This document shows positions 1 through 12,462 of a stretch of DNA of 64,000 nt, piece by piece. The stretch comes from Apteryx mantelli (Eukaryota > Chordata > Aves > Apterygiformes > Apterygidae). Position 1 is the first letter of the stretch, and every line of letters starts with the position of its first letter. Made by a program: the position numbers and the translations under genes. The DNA is taken from contig NC_089979.1 in NCBI RefSeq assembly GCF_036417845.1, positions 121,863,415 through 121,927,414 on the forward strand. The letters are read 5' to 3'. Below the pieces are notes generated by a model. The model was not told the DNA's origin, ran no database searches, and saw only the letters and a program-made list of their open reading frames with translations.

Positions 1-215
1 TGGGGATCATCTAGTCCAAACCACCTGCTCAAAGCAGGGGCAGGTCAGGACCACATCCAGTCAGGTTTTGAATATCTCCAGGGATGAAGACTCCACAACC
101 TCCCTGGACAACCTGTTCCAGTATTTAATCACTCTTACAGTAAAAAATTTGTTTCTTATGCTTAAATGGAATTTCCTGTATTTCAGTCTGTGCCCATTGC
201 TACATATCTTTTCAC
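1..215 (-). mobile_element. CR1-type LINE, 3'-end fragment
   Basis: The plus strand reads as the reverse complement of a CR1 3' end. It has the order 'atctagtccaaaccacctgc', then 'ctccagggatgaagactcc', 'ctccctggacaacctgttcc' and 'tcactcttacagtaaaaaat'. These match the spacing and wording of avian CR1 3' regions as I know them. The element is truncated by the left window edge, where the terminal short repeat would lie, and fades into unique sequence near position 215. The subfamily cannot be named by eye. Confidence 0.85.
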
Positions 216-394
216 ATGATCCTGATCCTTTATTGCTCTAAAATAATGTTTAAGATGAACATAGGAGTTCATGATGATTAGTTCAAAGTGGTGATCTAAC
301 AGTTGCAGAGGACTGTTTAATTAAATGGATGCTGCCAGACATAAACAAACTAATTTGGAAAAGGAACAAGATGGCTAAAACACAGTTTAAAACC

Positions 395-413
395 AAAAAA
401 AAAAAAAAAAAAA
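395..413. repeat. poly-A run
   Basis: Nineteen consecutive A residues followed by 'gaaaaag'. It may be the tail of an old retroposed sequence, but no source element is recognisable next to it. Confidence 0.8.
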
Positions 414-734
414 GAAAAAGACCTCAAACAGTCAGTTAAGCTTGATGTTACTATGGCCTGCACAGTTTTTAACTAGGAGCACATCAGGTAGGACATACTC
501 CCCACAGGAGTTACAGCACGAGGCAGTAACCTGACTGCAGGACTCTGCTCGCCACAAAACAGCTCTGCTGGCTGCGCTGATGGAAGGAAGAGAAATTTGG
601 GGAGATTTTTCAGGGAAAGAGAAACAATGTCCAAAACAATAGTTAACAATCAGCTACAATATTTATCCTCTGCCACAGAACAAAACGTACGCTCAGGGAA
701 CAAACTATTCCTTCTCCAGAAGTGCTCCTATGAA

Positions 735-1096
735 AGTGTCTGGCCTCTGAGGGCACCCACAGGTCTCACTGTCCCTGCCCACCCCCCCGGGCCTCCCCCA
801 GCCTGCTCAGCCCACAGCAATGCTGTGGTGGTGCCAGTCTCCAGCCCTGCTGATCCTGACCCCGACCCTGTCTCTGACCCTGGCCCAGCCTCAGCCTGGC
901 CCAGCCCCAGCCCAGCCATGGCCCTGCCAAGATACCCAATGCCTGGGACTGCTCCTGGCCGCCCCAGCTGCTCTGCTCTCTCATGGGGTAGTGGGACAGG
1001 ACCTGGCTGCAAGACCCAGCCCTGTCACCAGTGGGAATCCCCATAGCTCCTGGCCCCCAACCCCCAGGGAGCTGCTGGCCCCTGGAGCCCCCTGAG
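735..1096. repeat. GC-rich interspersed repeat, copy 1 of 3
   Basis: A block rich in C and G, sharply different from its AT-rich flanks. It shares word order with blocks at 19.56 kb and 60.21 kb: an opening like 'ctggcctctgagggcaccc', runs such as 'cccagcctcagcctggccc', and an ending with 'tagtgggacaggacctgg', then 'ctcctggcccccaacccccag' and 'gagctgctggcccct'. All three copies have the same orientation. I do not recognise the family. It could be an LTR fragment or a lineage-specific non-autonomous repeat. Open frames across it, on both strands, are compositional artefacts. Confidence 0.65.
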
Positions 1097-4000
1097 AGTT
1101 TGAGAGGTTAGAAGGGACAATGAACGTTAACTGTAACCACTCCATCATCCCCACACACGCTCAGGAGTTATCTTCTCCCCTGTCAGGACCAGGACAAATA
1201 TGATAATGTAGGCTACTAAATCATGTGTCCATATGTTGTCATCAGCACATTCATGTGCCCTGAATCTGTACTGAAGTAGCCACATTGCATCTGCTCAGGT
1301 GTGGAGTGATGCTCCTGCTGAGGGCAACAGGGGCAGTGCGCCAGCATCCTCACCTGTGATTGAGCCTGCCACTCTTGATGTATGGACGCACAGGGAGCAG
1401 ACCAGGCTTTCTTCCAGAAATGCATGGCTGAAAGAAGGCTCAAGAAGCTTTTGCTTGCTCCCTTTCAGCAAGAAGCTATTGCTGCCTTTCTGAGAGCTGT
1501 AACCAGACCATGCAAGGCTTCTAGACTGCCTGAGGACAGAGTTGATAGAGATGACTGAGATACCATAGCAAACACCCAAGAGATGGCAGCTTTCTAGACT
1601 ACTTCTAGCGGCAATGGACTGTGTGAGCACTTTGGATACACTTTGGAATAAAGTCAGCCAGGTTAACTTTACTTATTCTCACCACTGATAAGCATGCAAC
1701 ATTTTGGGGGGCTTCCAGGGGTTTAGAAACCCTTCAGCGCTCAGCTGTGAGATTCCTCTTGGCACTTGGCTGTAAGCATGTGGCAAGGGCTAGCATGTGC
1801 CATGTGCAGGTACATGCAAGATTTGCTCATGGGCAGGCATGAGGGAGGATCAAGTGTTCAACTGCAAAACCATACAGACAAACCCAGAGGTCCTGGTGAT
1901 CCACCAGGAAGAGGATGTGCCTGAAGCTGGTGCCCTCCAGTCCCATGTGGCAGCATCTCTCTGCCTGTTCAAAGATATCTCAGGAGTTGACAGAGGGGTG
2001 GCATTTAACTGGGGAGCAGTGGCTTTGCCAAAAATGGAGTTTTAGTGAGACTGAAACTATTTGTCAATATATGTTGAATTTAGAAAATAGTTTTAGATAA
2101 AAAGAAAGCACACTGGAAGAGGGGTGGAGAAAGATTTTAAAATTAATGGATGTTTCATTCAAAATTTTTTTAACATAAAAGTGTTTTTCATGAGAAGTTT
2201 CTGCTTCTTCTTCTCTGGCTAAAATAAAACCAGAAATTTCTGTTTCAATTCAATTAAAACAGATTATTAAAACAGATATTAAAAATTTTCAGCTCAGTGC
2301 AAATCCATTTTTCACCCTTCTAAAATTTTAGGCAGTACTGAAGGGAAACACTCCTCCCAGATTTTATTATTAAATCTCCTTACAGTTTTAAGGAATATAC
2401 TAATCATTATGCAAAGACATCCACTTATCAAACAGCAAAAAATCTTTCTGTGTGCTTATTGGGGCCAAATTATTCTGCTATAATTAAAATGATATATGCT
2501 ATATATATAACATATGGATCTGAGAGATATTAATCACAGGGCCTCTAAAAATTGTTGAAACTAATGACACTGCAAGATTCCACTAGGCTTTCACTTTTGA
2601 CCCCACCAAGACACCATAAATCAGTATTTATCTCAAGAATCTACATCTGACTTCTTGACATCTTTTGGATTTCATTACCTTGTCAAGTAAAAGGAGGATT
2701 CCTATTGCTTTTCAGTGAATATTTTAAAGTGTTGAGCTGCATTAGTGCACTCACTGATGACAACAAATCAGTAATTTCCTGGGAATGCAATATCTCTACT
2801 ATAAAAATACGAATTATAAAAATATGATTGCTCACTAAAGAAATCCAGAGCATAAAAATGCCAGTTTGAATATGTATATATAGATCTAAAGGATGCAAGG
2901 CTATAAAGGCAGAGGAGAGAGAAAGATTACATCAGGAGATCTGTATCGTTATCCATCTAGAAAAATCAAATAGTCAAGACATTTTTAAGGAAAAATCAGG
3001 ATATCACTAACAGGAGAGTAAGATTTCAGACAAGATAAATGGAAGACAAACTGTGATGCTTACCAGATAAAAGGAGGATGCTTGTAAGTTCTAAACTTCA
3101 TCCCCTCCAAAGTTGCGGAGAGACTCACATTCTTTTAAAGGCATCTCCACTGCTTGTCTACCAGAATAACCACCCAAAATTGAGCTACGCATCTTTCAAA
3201 AGCTTCCAAGTCCCTACAGATACTCTTTCCTCTCCCTTAAACAGAGATCTTCATTGCTAGGCTCATTGCCAGCAGCAGCCGTCAGGATGGAGTTCAGTCT
3301 TCTCTTCTTTATTCCCTTGAGTTTCCTGCTAATCTGGTTTGGCCATATCCATCTTTATTACTACTTCTTGCAATTTTGAGGAAGATATGCAAAGACTTTT
3401 ATTTCAAACAACATTTAAAAAAATCCTTCTTTTTAATATTTTTATTTATGCATGGTTTTAGCAGTAGGATTTTTCAAACAAAAATTGCAAGAGCGCCTTA
3501 GTATCTGAAAATGAAATAAAATCAGGATAAAACAGTAGCAGAAGTGAAAGGACACATGAAGATCATGTGTAAAATCAGGAAACTCTCCTGGATGATTTGT
3601 AAAAGCAAATTTTGAAGAGACTCTATTTTTAAAAGTCAGCTTTTTGAAAGACACAGGGCAGAATGAAATGGCAATCACCTTGAGGAGACAGGTTACTTGA
3701 CTTGCAAAATTTGTAAACCTTCATCTTTTAATAAAAAGGTAACTTATAAATGTTCAGGAGACACATCACATGGACACAGCCACAGCACCCATTTCCTCTT
3801 GGGCTGCAGATACAATGGGACACACTGGAAAGAGATCAGCAAGTGGGAGGGGAAACAACCGGAGTTTTGTAGAAAGAACAGGAAGGAGTTAGGATTATTA
3901 GCAGGCTGCTGGTACATAGCACATACAAATAATTTGGAAAATAGGCTTGACAAGTTGAGAGAGTCAGTCAACATTTCATGTCGCTGGAATTATCTTCCTG

Positions 4001-7000
4001 AAACCAATGCAAGGAAAAAGAAGAAATAGGCCCTGCAAATATCAAAATTGTAAGCACAAGCTTTCTCATATTAGGCAATAAAAGTCATGTTTTCCAGTGT
4101 TTTGGGTTTTTTTTGTATCTTCTCACAAAGATACCACATCTAGCACAATAAAAGTTCCATCTTGCTCATCCCAGAGCTACTTCTTAATACTCTATTACCT
4201 TATCCTTGTTGTGTAATTGGCTAGAGGACAAATCCTGTCCCAGGCTAACAAACAGTGCAGCTATGCACGCTTTTGTTCTTGGATTAATGCGACACATTGC
4301 AATGCAGCATAAGGCAGGCATGAAGCCACCTGTGATTTGAAAACCTTTTGTAGTACAATGTGAAGGAAGAATGAACAATATGAGGCAGATACTAGTCGCC
4401 TAGCTGTGCTTGTTAGGTATACATCCTATTTGCAGGGGATTCAAATACTCTGCTGAGAAATTAAATGTAAGAGTCTACCCAGAATAAAACAGCACTGAAA
4501 GCTCACTATGGTGGCACAGTGACAAGTGACCCACCACACTTGCTGTTGCATGTCTGTGACCTGACACAGGGCTGACTTTAGGGAGATACCTTTTTATGTA
4601 TATGTAAGAGCTTCTACCAGAGCTGCCAATGAGGCGCACGTTTCATGAAGGGAACCTGACAGTTACATCTGAGAGCTGGGGAAAATTCTCATTATCACAG
4701 TTAGGGAAAAACATTTTTTTTCCTCCCAAAGCACATGTGTAAATTCTCAGTTTAGTGACCACAACATAATCATTTTCAGGCCTTCTAGGTCTGGAATTCA
4801 GCAACTATCCTGTTTCTGCAGCTAAAATCGTGGGCTGTTTCTGTTTGTCTTCAAGTAACTGTGTTCTTTTTATGGGAGTGAATGTTTCCCTTTTCCAAAC
4901 ATCTGAAAAGCAAAACAAACAAAAACATCTCCTTATGAAGGCAGGAATTAATTTCTTCTGCTCATTTCTCTCCATTGTCTGCATGCTCGTATTTAAGATA
5001 GCAAGTATTTACCTAAGGAAATCCTTTCCCAGCTCAGATACTTAAGCCTACAGACTTACTGAGCCCTCCTGCAGGACTCTCTCATTGCTGTGGAGCTTTG
5101 TAGTCGATAATGCCAAAACACACACCATTTTCCCCTCTCAAGGATATTGGAGAGAAAGAAAAAGGAAGAAGACAAGGATATGGAAACTGGAGGATCCATA
5201 AACTCCATCTTCATTTCATCTCTAGTCTGAGGTGGGTATAGAGGGTCTCTATACTCTAAATAATCTCCTTCTGAAGGACCTGAAATCCCTGAATGTGGCC
5301 TCCCACTGAACAACAGTGTGTCTCTTCGTATTCATTATAATTTTTCATGGCAACTACTGGTAAAACAGACAATTTTTAAATAAGCCACCACCAGATCAGG
5401 GTTTCAGCAAACATTGCTAATGCACTCTTAAGGGACAGTGGATAGCAGAAAATTGCATGGGAGAGCCATTTCCCCTCTTCATGATACTGATGAGTTTCTT
5501 CTTACACACGCTGTCTGGGGTGGGTATTCACTCCTCCAGAAGAACATTAAAGCTAGAAAGCATTCATGAAACAGCTATGAAGCATGACTTAACATCTGGC
5601 AGATCTGCCTCATAGCAAAAACCCTAAACCCCTATCCTCAAGAAACTCAATTAAAAAGAAAATTAAGAATGATTTACAGGACTTTTTCGACAGCAAGGTC
5701 TGCTCCTGTTAGCTAAGAACCTACTGTCTATTCTGATATCTACTCTGAAGCTCTGTTTGTCTTCACTTCAAACTAGGAAGCAGCATGGAGCATGGAACTC
5801 AGAGAAGACAAAAGGCAACTCTTTGCTGTAAGACTAGCTGGGAAGAGACATTGGGTAAGTAGAGAAGGCAGCAGGCTTTCCATTCACTTTAGAGAGGCTT
5901 TTGCCAGAAAATGGACAGAGGTCTATGAGAATCATTCATTTGTAAATAGAGAAGGAGAAAGCAGTGAAAAGATCGGCCTGAAGCAGGGGCAAGGGTGGAG
6001 AAGAGAGCACCCTCCTTCAGACTGGTATTGAAAAGATGGCTTAGGATGACCCATGGCTGGTTGGTGAAGTGGTATTACTGCCTGCCCTTCTTGCTTTTTT
6101 CTATCAAACACATATACCACGTTCACCCACAGTCCCCTTTGCCTTCAGCTGGGCTGAAGGGCTTTACATTTCTGAAAACTGTGCCTTGAAATTCTAGTTA
6201 TCCCAGTTTTGTTTCTCCTTGGTGGGAGCTCTTGCTTATGAAGGAGTATATTTTCTATCAGCCTGCAACATTCCTCTTGGGTATCACTGAGGAGTGGATG
6301 GAGTAGCCTCTATGATGGCATGGTCTGCAGGCATCTCCTGTTTTTCAAAGCTAGGGATAAACACAGGACATGATCAGGACATGTGATGATAAAACTTTCA
6401 CAGGCAGCTCCTTCTAAAACAAAAGAGACCTGACTTCCTTAAGAAAATTCCTCACAGCCTGCTGACAGAATGGAAGGCCTAATCATAAAAGAAATGTGGA
6501 TAGGCTGAAATTACAATGTATTATGCTGAAAAAAAGAATAAATACTGGGGTGTTTTTGCCCCCTCAAAAGATACCATTTAAGAGAACTGCAACCTCCTAA
6601 TACACAGAACAAGGACAATACATAATTTTTTTTAGTATCTGAACAATGTTCTGCCTGCAGTCACTTCTCCTGAAAAAAAAGTTTTAAAAAATTATTTATG
6701 TATAATGAAAAAATGTGAGTGAAGTTTAGAAATGCCTCTGCTTATTACATGTGCAGAAAAGCAACGGAATGTACACCGCTCTTGAGAAAATACATCAAGC
6801 TTCAGTAGGAATGAAAAACCACATTGATTGTTACAACTCGGTGATACTGCTACTATCAGCCATGTTCCAAGGCAACTTACGTGTGAACTGCTGCTACAGA
6901 AAACTGACAACACGGCAGTTACAAACAAGAGATGATGTTTCTAAACATAAGAAAACGGAAACAAGAACTCTCAGCCAGATTCTCTAGTTATTTTTGAATA

Positions 7001-9713
7001 AGGTATCTCAATTTTCCTGCTTTCTGCTCCTCTCTGGCTCACAGATAACAAACCAGCATGTGTGAAAGCTCAGTTTTTGGCTCATTGCTGCTTCTTCACA
7101 TCTCTTAGCTGTAAGAGTGCTTAAAGCTGAGCAGCATCAGGGACTTCTTTTGCATCAGCATCGCATGGGAACTGAAGAACACTTTTCTGATGTGCCTACC
7201 AGTAGCCTTGCAAACAAGCAGTCCAGCTAAGGAATAGTATGGAAAGCCAGCAGTGTCACAGAAGCCCAGCTCCCAGGCACATGAAATGCTGCTAACAGTT
7301 CTTTGAAAGGTCTCACATCCCATGCTCAGGTGGATGTGAGTTCTTTTTTTTGTGTGCACCATTCTTTCCTGAACTTTCACCTTTTACTGCTCACAGGTGC
7401 CTGGATCTGGTTCTTTGAGGACTGAAAGCTTATTTCTCCTGTATTACCTTTATTTGAAAACAAGCTTAGCATTTGAGCATATATGTACCGCTAATATTTC
7501 TCATAAGCACATGAAATCAAGCGGCAATAGTCCCCCTGTTCATGTTCCAAAAAAATCCTCTAAAGAGAGTAAAAAGGCCTGTAAAGTGAAGAGTCACTCA
7601 TATAGCTGTTTGCAATTGATTCTCTGCCCTGTCACATTCCATAATAAACAAATATTTCTAACACAAATAATCACTCAGTCCTAGGTATAGTATAGGTAAT
7701 GTACATGCCTTGTAAGGCAGTCCTTGCAAAGAAGACACTTTCCACTCTTCCTGTGTTTCCAGACCAGCTGTCACTTAGAAAGTATTCTTCATATTTGTCC
7801 ATTTGCCATATAGCTTTCTAACTTAAATAAATGTTTTCATAAATTAACATTTCCAATATAGCTCCTAAAGTCAAAAATAAATTTTTGTACATGTATTGAA
7901 TTGTAGTTTGCTCTTACATCCAAAAATCAGTAGCCACCATATCAGAGGAAACATTATTAAAACTCATTTGTATAGTAAATTAACTACATGAATTCCTATT
8001 TTAAATCTCAGCATTTTGTTTTCCCAGGACAGTCATTTTAAAATTCTTATTCTGTGTTAGTCTCATCCAGAGAACTGGAAAAGGATTTTGGTAGATATTA
8101 CCAAAGTAATATGACTATTGCAACACGCCTTCTACATATTCTGTCACACACTCTGTCATTGCAGTTTGCATATACGCAAGGTGAATGATAATACATAATA
8201 CCTTTGCTTCTTAAGGCAAGCCAACATTTGGGCAAAACAAAGTCAAAGCAATCACTTCCTTACCCTCCATGTTCAGCATTCTGAAAACTGTCTTGAACTT
8301 TAATTCTAATGATTTAATTTTTAGGTCAAATTTTGCGTGTGACAGAGTGCCTCTTGCCAAAAGCTGCCTGGAAATGGATTTCTTGCTGGGCTAATTAGCT
8401 CTAATTGTGATGCCCCTGTTATCTTGCCAACCTCATTTCTCACTATAAATTGGTCAAATGCAGACCTTGACACAATAATGTGTAAACTGTAATCTAAAGT
8501 TAGTCGGGATGAGCCCATCTCTCCAGTAGGAAAGCCAGCCTTAGATTAATGCAGCTTTATGACCTTGCTGGCAGTCACAGAGCGATTGCCTGACCTGACC
8601 AGATTCAAGACCTGAAAAGTGCAACTTTTGCTATGGGGACAAGCATGCCTGCAAGAGCTCAGCCCCTGTGTCGCACTCCAGGAGGCAGCCCCAGGTGACA
8701 CGACAGTGCTTTTCCCTTGGAGGCCCTGGCATGGGCACAGTTTCTGCTTCCCCCCCACCCCGGCTTTGCAGAAGGCTAAATCTGGCCAAAAGCATTCGCC
8801 CTCCTAAAATGGGTAGGAAAAAGGCAGAGCCATGCAACTACTCTCACTCTCCCTTTGTAAAAGCTGGGAGATGGGGTAGCAGATATATATGGCTCCCTTC
8901 TTAAGGGGATGCTGCAGCCATTTCCCCAGGCTGGAGCCATTCTGAGGCAGGATACTTCTGTATTGCCTTTAAAGTAAGGCTGTCATGCTGCAGCTTAGCC
9001 TGTGTTTATACGGCAGGGCTCTCGTTCTATGACCAAATACTGAAAAAGGATCATCATGTCTGTAAAAATAGATGCCTCTCATGAAAGCATATCACAAGAC
9101 TGTTTTATTGTCCGAACAGTTATATTTACACCTGACAGTATGAGCTAAGCAACATGTATTCATGCTGAGGTAACACTGCCCTTAACAGCTGATTCATGGT
9201 TTCCCAAACCTGATTGCGATATTTGTTCCTCTTCCAAGCAATCCACTGTTACTATTGCTCTCTCAGGGCAGCAGACATCATAACAAAGTTACTATTAGAG
9301 AAAAAATTAGTGAGCGCATACTCCTTCCCCTGTCCTTTGGGGGGAAGCAGCCAGGACTAAGCTGAACCGAGAGCACATTGGATCTGCCAGAAGGTTGCTC
9401 TCATTTACACTAGTCAGACCAGTGCTGCAGAGAGACTCTTTCTCCCTGCCAAACCAGCCCCCTTGTACTTTGGCTGGGCCCTCCCTGCCTCTCAGCATGC
9501 CCCCAGCTTTCTCCCAAACTGAGGCTTCTTGCTCTAAGGGGATGCAAGACTAATGGTAACATACTGCAGGGACTTTGGGTGGAGATGATTTAGCTTGCAC
9601 AGAGGGCGCCCTGCATATCCAAATGCATTGGCACAAAGCAGACAGCATAAACCAGATCAACAGCAACAGCAACTTGGAGAAAGCAGACAACACCTCAAAA
9701 AAATGCGTGTGTT
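1097..9713. other. No gene recognised
   Basis: About 8.6 kb of mostly AT-rich sequence. Both strands carry only short open frames (up to about 110 codons) that resemble no family I know. No Gly-X-Y exon, A-domain exon or Kunitz exon was seen. If the collagen relic centred near 13-35 kb once had C-terminal exons, this is where they would lie, but none is recognisable. Confidence 0.6.
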
Positions 9714-9747
9714 GGGGGGTGGGGTGGGGGTGGGGTTGGAGGGGAGG
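9714..9747 (+). other. G-quadruplex candidate
   Basis: The plus strand has G-runs of 6, 4, 5 and 4, each separated by a single T, followed by TT, GG, A, GGGG, A and GG. Four or more runs of at least four guanines with 1-nt loops is the strongest class of predicted intramolecular G-quadruplex. No gene is recognised nearby. Confidence 0.75.
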
Positions 9748-11261
9748 AGAACTGAGCCCCAAGGAATCCAGAGGTAAATAGAGGCAAGAGCTGAGAAACT
9801 GCAAGGAGACTTGTGCTAGATAGTTCTTTCAGTAGGGGCATGAAGAAGCAGGCAGAAATTAATACATTTTGCTGGGTTTGGGCTGATTTTCTTTTTCTTA
9901 ATACTGGGCTACAACATCTGAAGCTATGATGACCCAGCATGACTAACATGAGCTCAGGCCCAGGGTACACAGTGCTACTTGGCTTGAGAGGAGGAGTATG
10001 AGCTAGATGCTCACACTTACGAGCTAGCTCTAGCTAGTATGAGGCCTCAGCCAGACACAGAAATAGATTACGTTAAACTGGTGCAGCACCACCTGAGCTG
10101 CTTGGGTAAGTATAGAGGTGCCTTGTGGACACACTCCCTGTCATACATTTCTAGCCTCGTTTCATTAAAGGTGTGCAGCAGGTATGGGGTAGAGGGAACG
10201 CTGAACAGCCTTCAGGATGCAAAGGGCTCTGATAGCATGTCGACTCTCAGACAGCATAAAAGGGCCAGAGCCAGCCTGTTTTTCCTTCCTGGGGAATCCT
10301 CCTGCACACAGGAGCTGGGACAGGCTACAAAATGGTCGGGTCAGTTATGCTCCCCCCAGCACCAACCCTGGCCACGCTCAGCTCTAGCAAAGTGCTGCAG
10401 TCGAGACCCAGCTTTTGACTCTTCCTGTCTATCCTAGAGGTAAGGCTGCCCAGCTGAAGGAAATGCAAAGGTAGTGGGTCAATTCAGAGGGAAAACAAGC
10501 TTTCCTCACACCAATAGCTACTGGCTACTGAGGCCCCACTATGGGAGACTCCAGCCTTGGGACTATCCCCAGAATTCCCATATTGCACCCATTTTCTTTA
10601 TGGAAAGGTTTTAGTCACACTCATTTGAGAGCCCGGCCCACAGGCAATAATCACAAGAGAAAAACAAAACTTCCTAAGAATTAGTTTAAAGAGAGTCAAA
10701 TCACTAAGAAAGGATGAGTGGGAAAGGAGGAATTAAAGTTCACCACCACCACCCTTCAGATTAGAGCAAGCAAGTGAGGGTTTGGGGCCATATGCTGAAT
10801 TCTTTGGTCTGCTTTGTTATTGCAAGTAGCTTAACTTCTTGTTGTCTCTGACCTGTCCTGTTGCAATAGGAATGTTTGTTTTAGCCGTGTATAAGCAAAG
10901 CACTGGTGCTTGTCATTTGCTTAAAATGCTCTTTCTGCAGCACTCCTGAGCACCATTTTTCCTCCAGCCTGCTATATTCTCCAGTGCAACACAATGCCAT
11001 GTTTCAAAATGACCCCTCAAAGCTGATAAAATATTTAAGACGTGTGTTCTGATTGTGTTAGGTAAGCAAATGCCATGAGAAGCCTGACCATTAGTGAACC
11101 TGATCAGCCCATTCCCCAAGGACTTGCTGGCAGAACAATCCAGATCAGTCTGAACTATAAGCAAGTTGGGCAGTTGTCTATCCCCCAAAAGAGGGGAGCT
11201 TGGAGGGATATTTTGCAGGGGATGGAGGGATTAACAACCCGTATGCCCCACTGTGAAAACA

Positions 11262-11362
11262 AATACAGATCCAGATCCAGATGCAGAGATACAGAAATAG
11301 AAATAGAAATAGAAGTAGAAATTGAAAATGAAATAGAAATTAGAAATTAGAAATAGAAATAG
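11262..11362. repeat. Purine-rich GAAATA-type microsatellite
   Basis: It begins with about three imperfect CAGATC units and continues as imperfect GAAATA/AGAAATT repeats. It runs directly into an alternating purine-pyrimidine tract. The frames through it, repeating Glu-Ile on one strand and Phe-Tyr on the other, are products of the repeat. Confidence 0.85.
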
Positions 11363-11407
11363 ATGTGTGCATGCATGCGCGCGCGTGTGTGTGTGTGTAT
11401 GTATGCA
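11363..11407. repeat. Alternating purine-pyrimidine tract, Z-DNA candidate
   Basis: Forty-five bases of perfect alternation. They run through TG, CATG, a GCGCGCGC core and then (TG)n, ending TATGTATGCA. GC/GT alternation of this length is the classic Z-DNA-forming class. Confidence 0.8.
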
Positions 11408-11613
11408 GCAGTTCAAGCAGGTGTTTTCATAGTGCATTGCATTCAGCTGACAGCAAGTCAAGCTAAAAGAAGCAAGAATACTTGACATAACTGACCAGTT
11501 CATGTAGGAAATTGAGGCAAAAAAATAAAGAAACACATTAAAGCTGAGGCCCTCTGGATTATAAAGGTTAACATAAGGAAGCACAGAGCTAGGATTTGCA
11601 TGGAAGGACTCTG

Positions 11614-11639
11614 CCCCCCCCCCCCCCACACACACACAC
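11614..11639. repeat. Poly-C followed by (CA)n
   Basis: Fourteen C residues directly followed by about six AC units. Homopolymers like this are mutable and error-prone in sequencing, so the exact length is uncertain. Confidence 0.85.
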
Positions 11640-12310
11640 TTTCTCTTTGGTTTTACTAATCATTCTCATTCTGTGTTATAAAGCAGCAGAACCAATTCCA
11701 GCCTAGTAAAAGCTTTTTGTTAGCTGCAAGAAGTTGTGCTGAAAAGACAACGTATAGCTGTGTATGAGAAAAAGGAACTGTCCACAGCAGGACATCTCCA
11801 AGGATTCAGGTTACACAGTATTGTGTTTTGTATCACAACATGGACTGTTGTTTTGGTTTGGCTTTTTTGTTGTTGCTGTCGTTTTGCTTTAGCTATTCCA
11901 TGTGCTTTGATCTAAAAATTAAATCATTATCTTCAAATTACAGCATTCCAAGAGCAGGAGAAATGAATGTCAGAAGCTTTGGTTATGCTCATTAATACCA
12001 CCATTTTTTCTAATGTAGGATTTCAAATTCTGTTCTAGGATCATGCTAAGGCTGCCGTAACAAGTAGATATAAGCCGACATTGTGCCTGCCTGCATAACA
12101 GTGTTTCTTATGATCTATACAGTAGTACAAGCCAGGAAAACTTTAGAAACTTTGAGGTTCCTCTTTATTACACTTTAGGAAATGCTGGAGATAATGGCCT
12201 GGAGCCACTCTTGCCTTCATGTTTCCCTTCATGACCTGAACACAGGTCTCAGAAGGGTGAAAACAGGCCTCACAGTCCTTGTGCAGCACTGTTCTGGTGT
12301 GAGTCCTGCT

Positions 12311-12462
12311 GGAGTGACAGTCCTAGAGATGTCTAAGGCAAACACTAGTTCTGTTGGATATATATGTATATATGGATATATATATGTTGGGCATTTCAAT
12401 TTTCCTAGGAAAATAAAAGAAACAGGTTAATAAATTATTTATTTCCCTTGCATCTCAGATAT
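12311..12462 (-). pseudogene. Partial duplicate of a collagen VI C1 exon start with its splice acceptor
   Basis: This block matches 17276-17387 almost base for base outside two length differences. On the minus strand it has intron sequence, a good polypyrimidine tract (CTGTTTCTTTTATTTTCCT), an AG at 12406-12405, and then the beginning of a von Willebrand A exon reading YPTELVFALDISRTVTP. Homology stops abruptly after the codons for TVTP. The first difference is an AT-rich microsatellite (about 12358-12390) inserted before the Tyr-Pro codons. The second is that this copy keeps about 17-18 nt holding the acceptor that are missing at 17.3 kb. Because intron sequence is included, this is a DNA-level duplication and not a retrocopy. 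It cannot encode a domain by itself. Confidence 0.85.

Noticed and set aside
597..1095. Overlapping open frames on both strands, up to 149 codons, Pro/Ala/Gly-rich
   Set aside because: They come from the GC-rich repeat, have no domain motif, and exist in several frames at once.
5056..5313. Minus-strand frame with a protein-like stretch (GDYLEYRDPLYPPQTRDEMK)
   Set aside because: Considered as a C-terminal exon of the relic, but it has no clear acceptor/donor pair in the right phase and no recognised family; frames of this length are expected by chance here.
10039..10437. 132-codon plus-strand frame
   Set aside because: No domain, signal peptide or recognisable similarity; not bounded by convincing splice or start signals.
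11231..11635. 134-codon minus-strand frame with Phe-Tyr and His-Thr repeats
   Set aside because: It is a translation of the microsatellites at 11262-11407.
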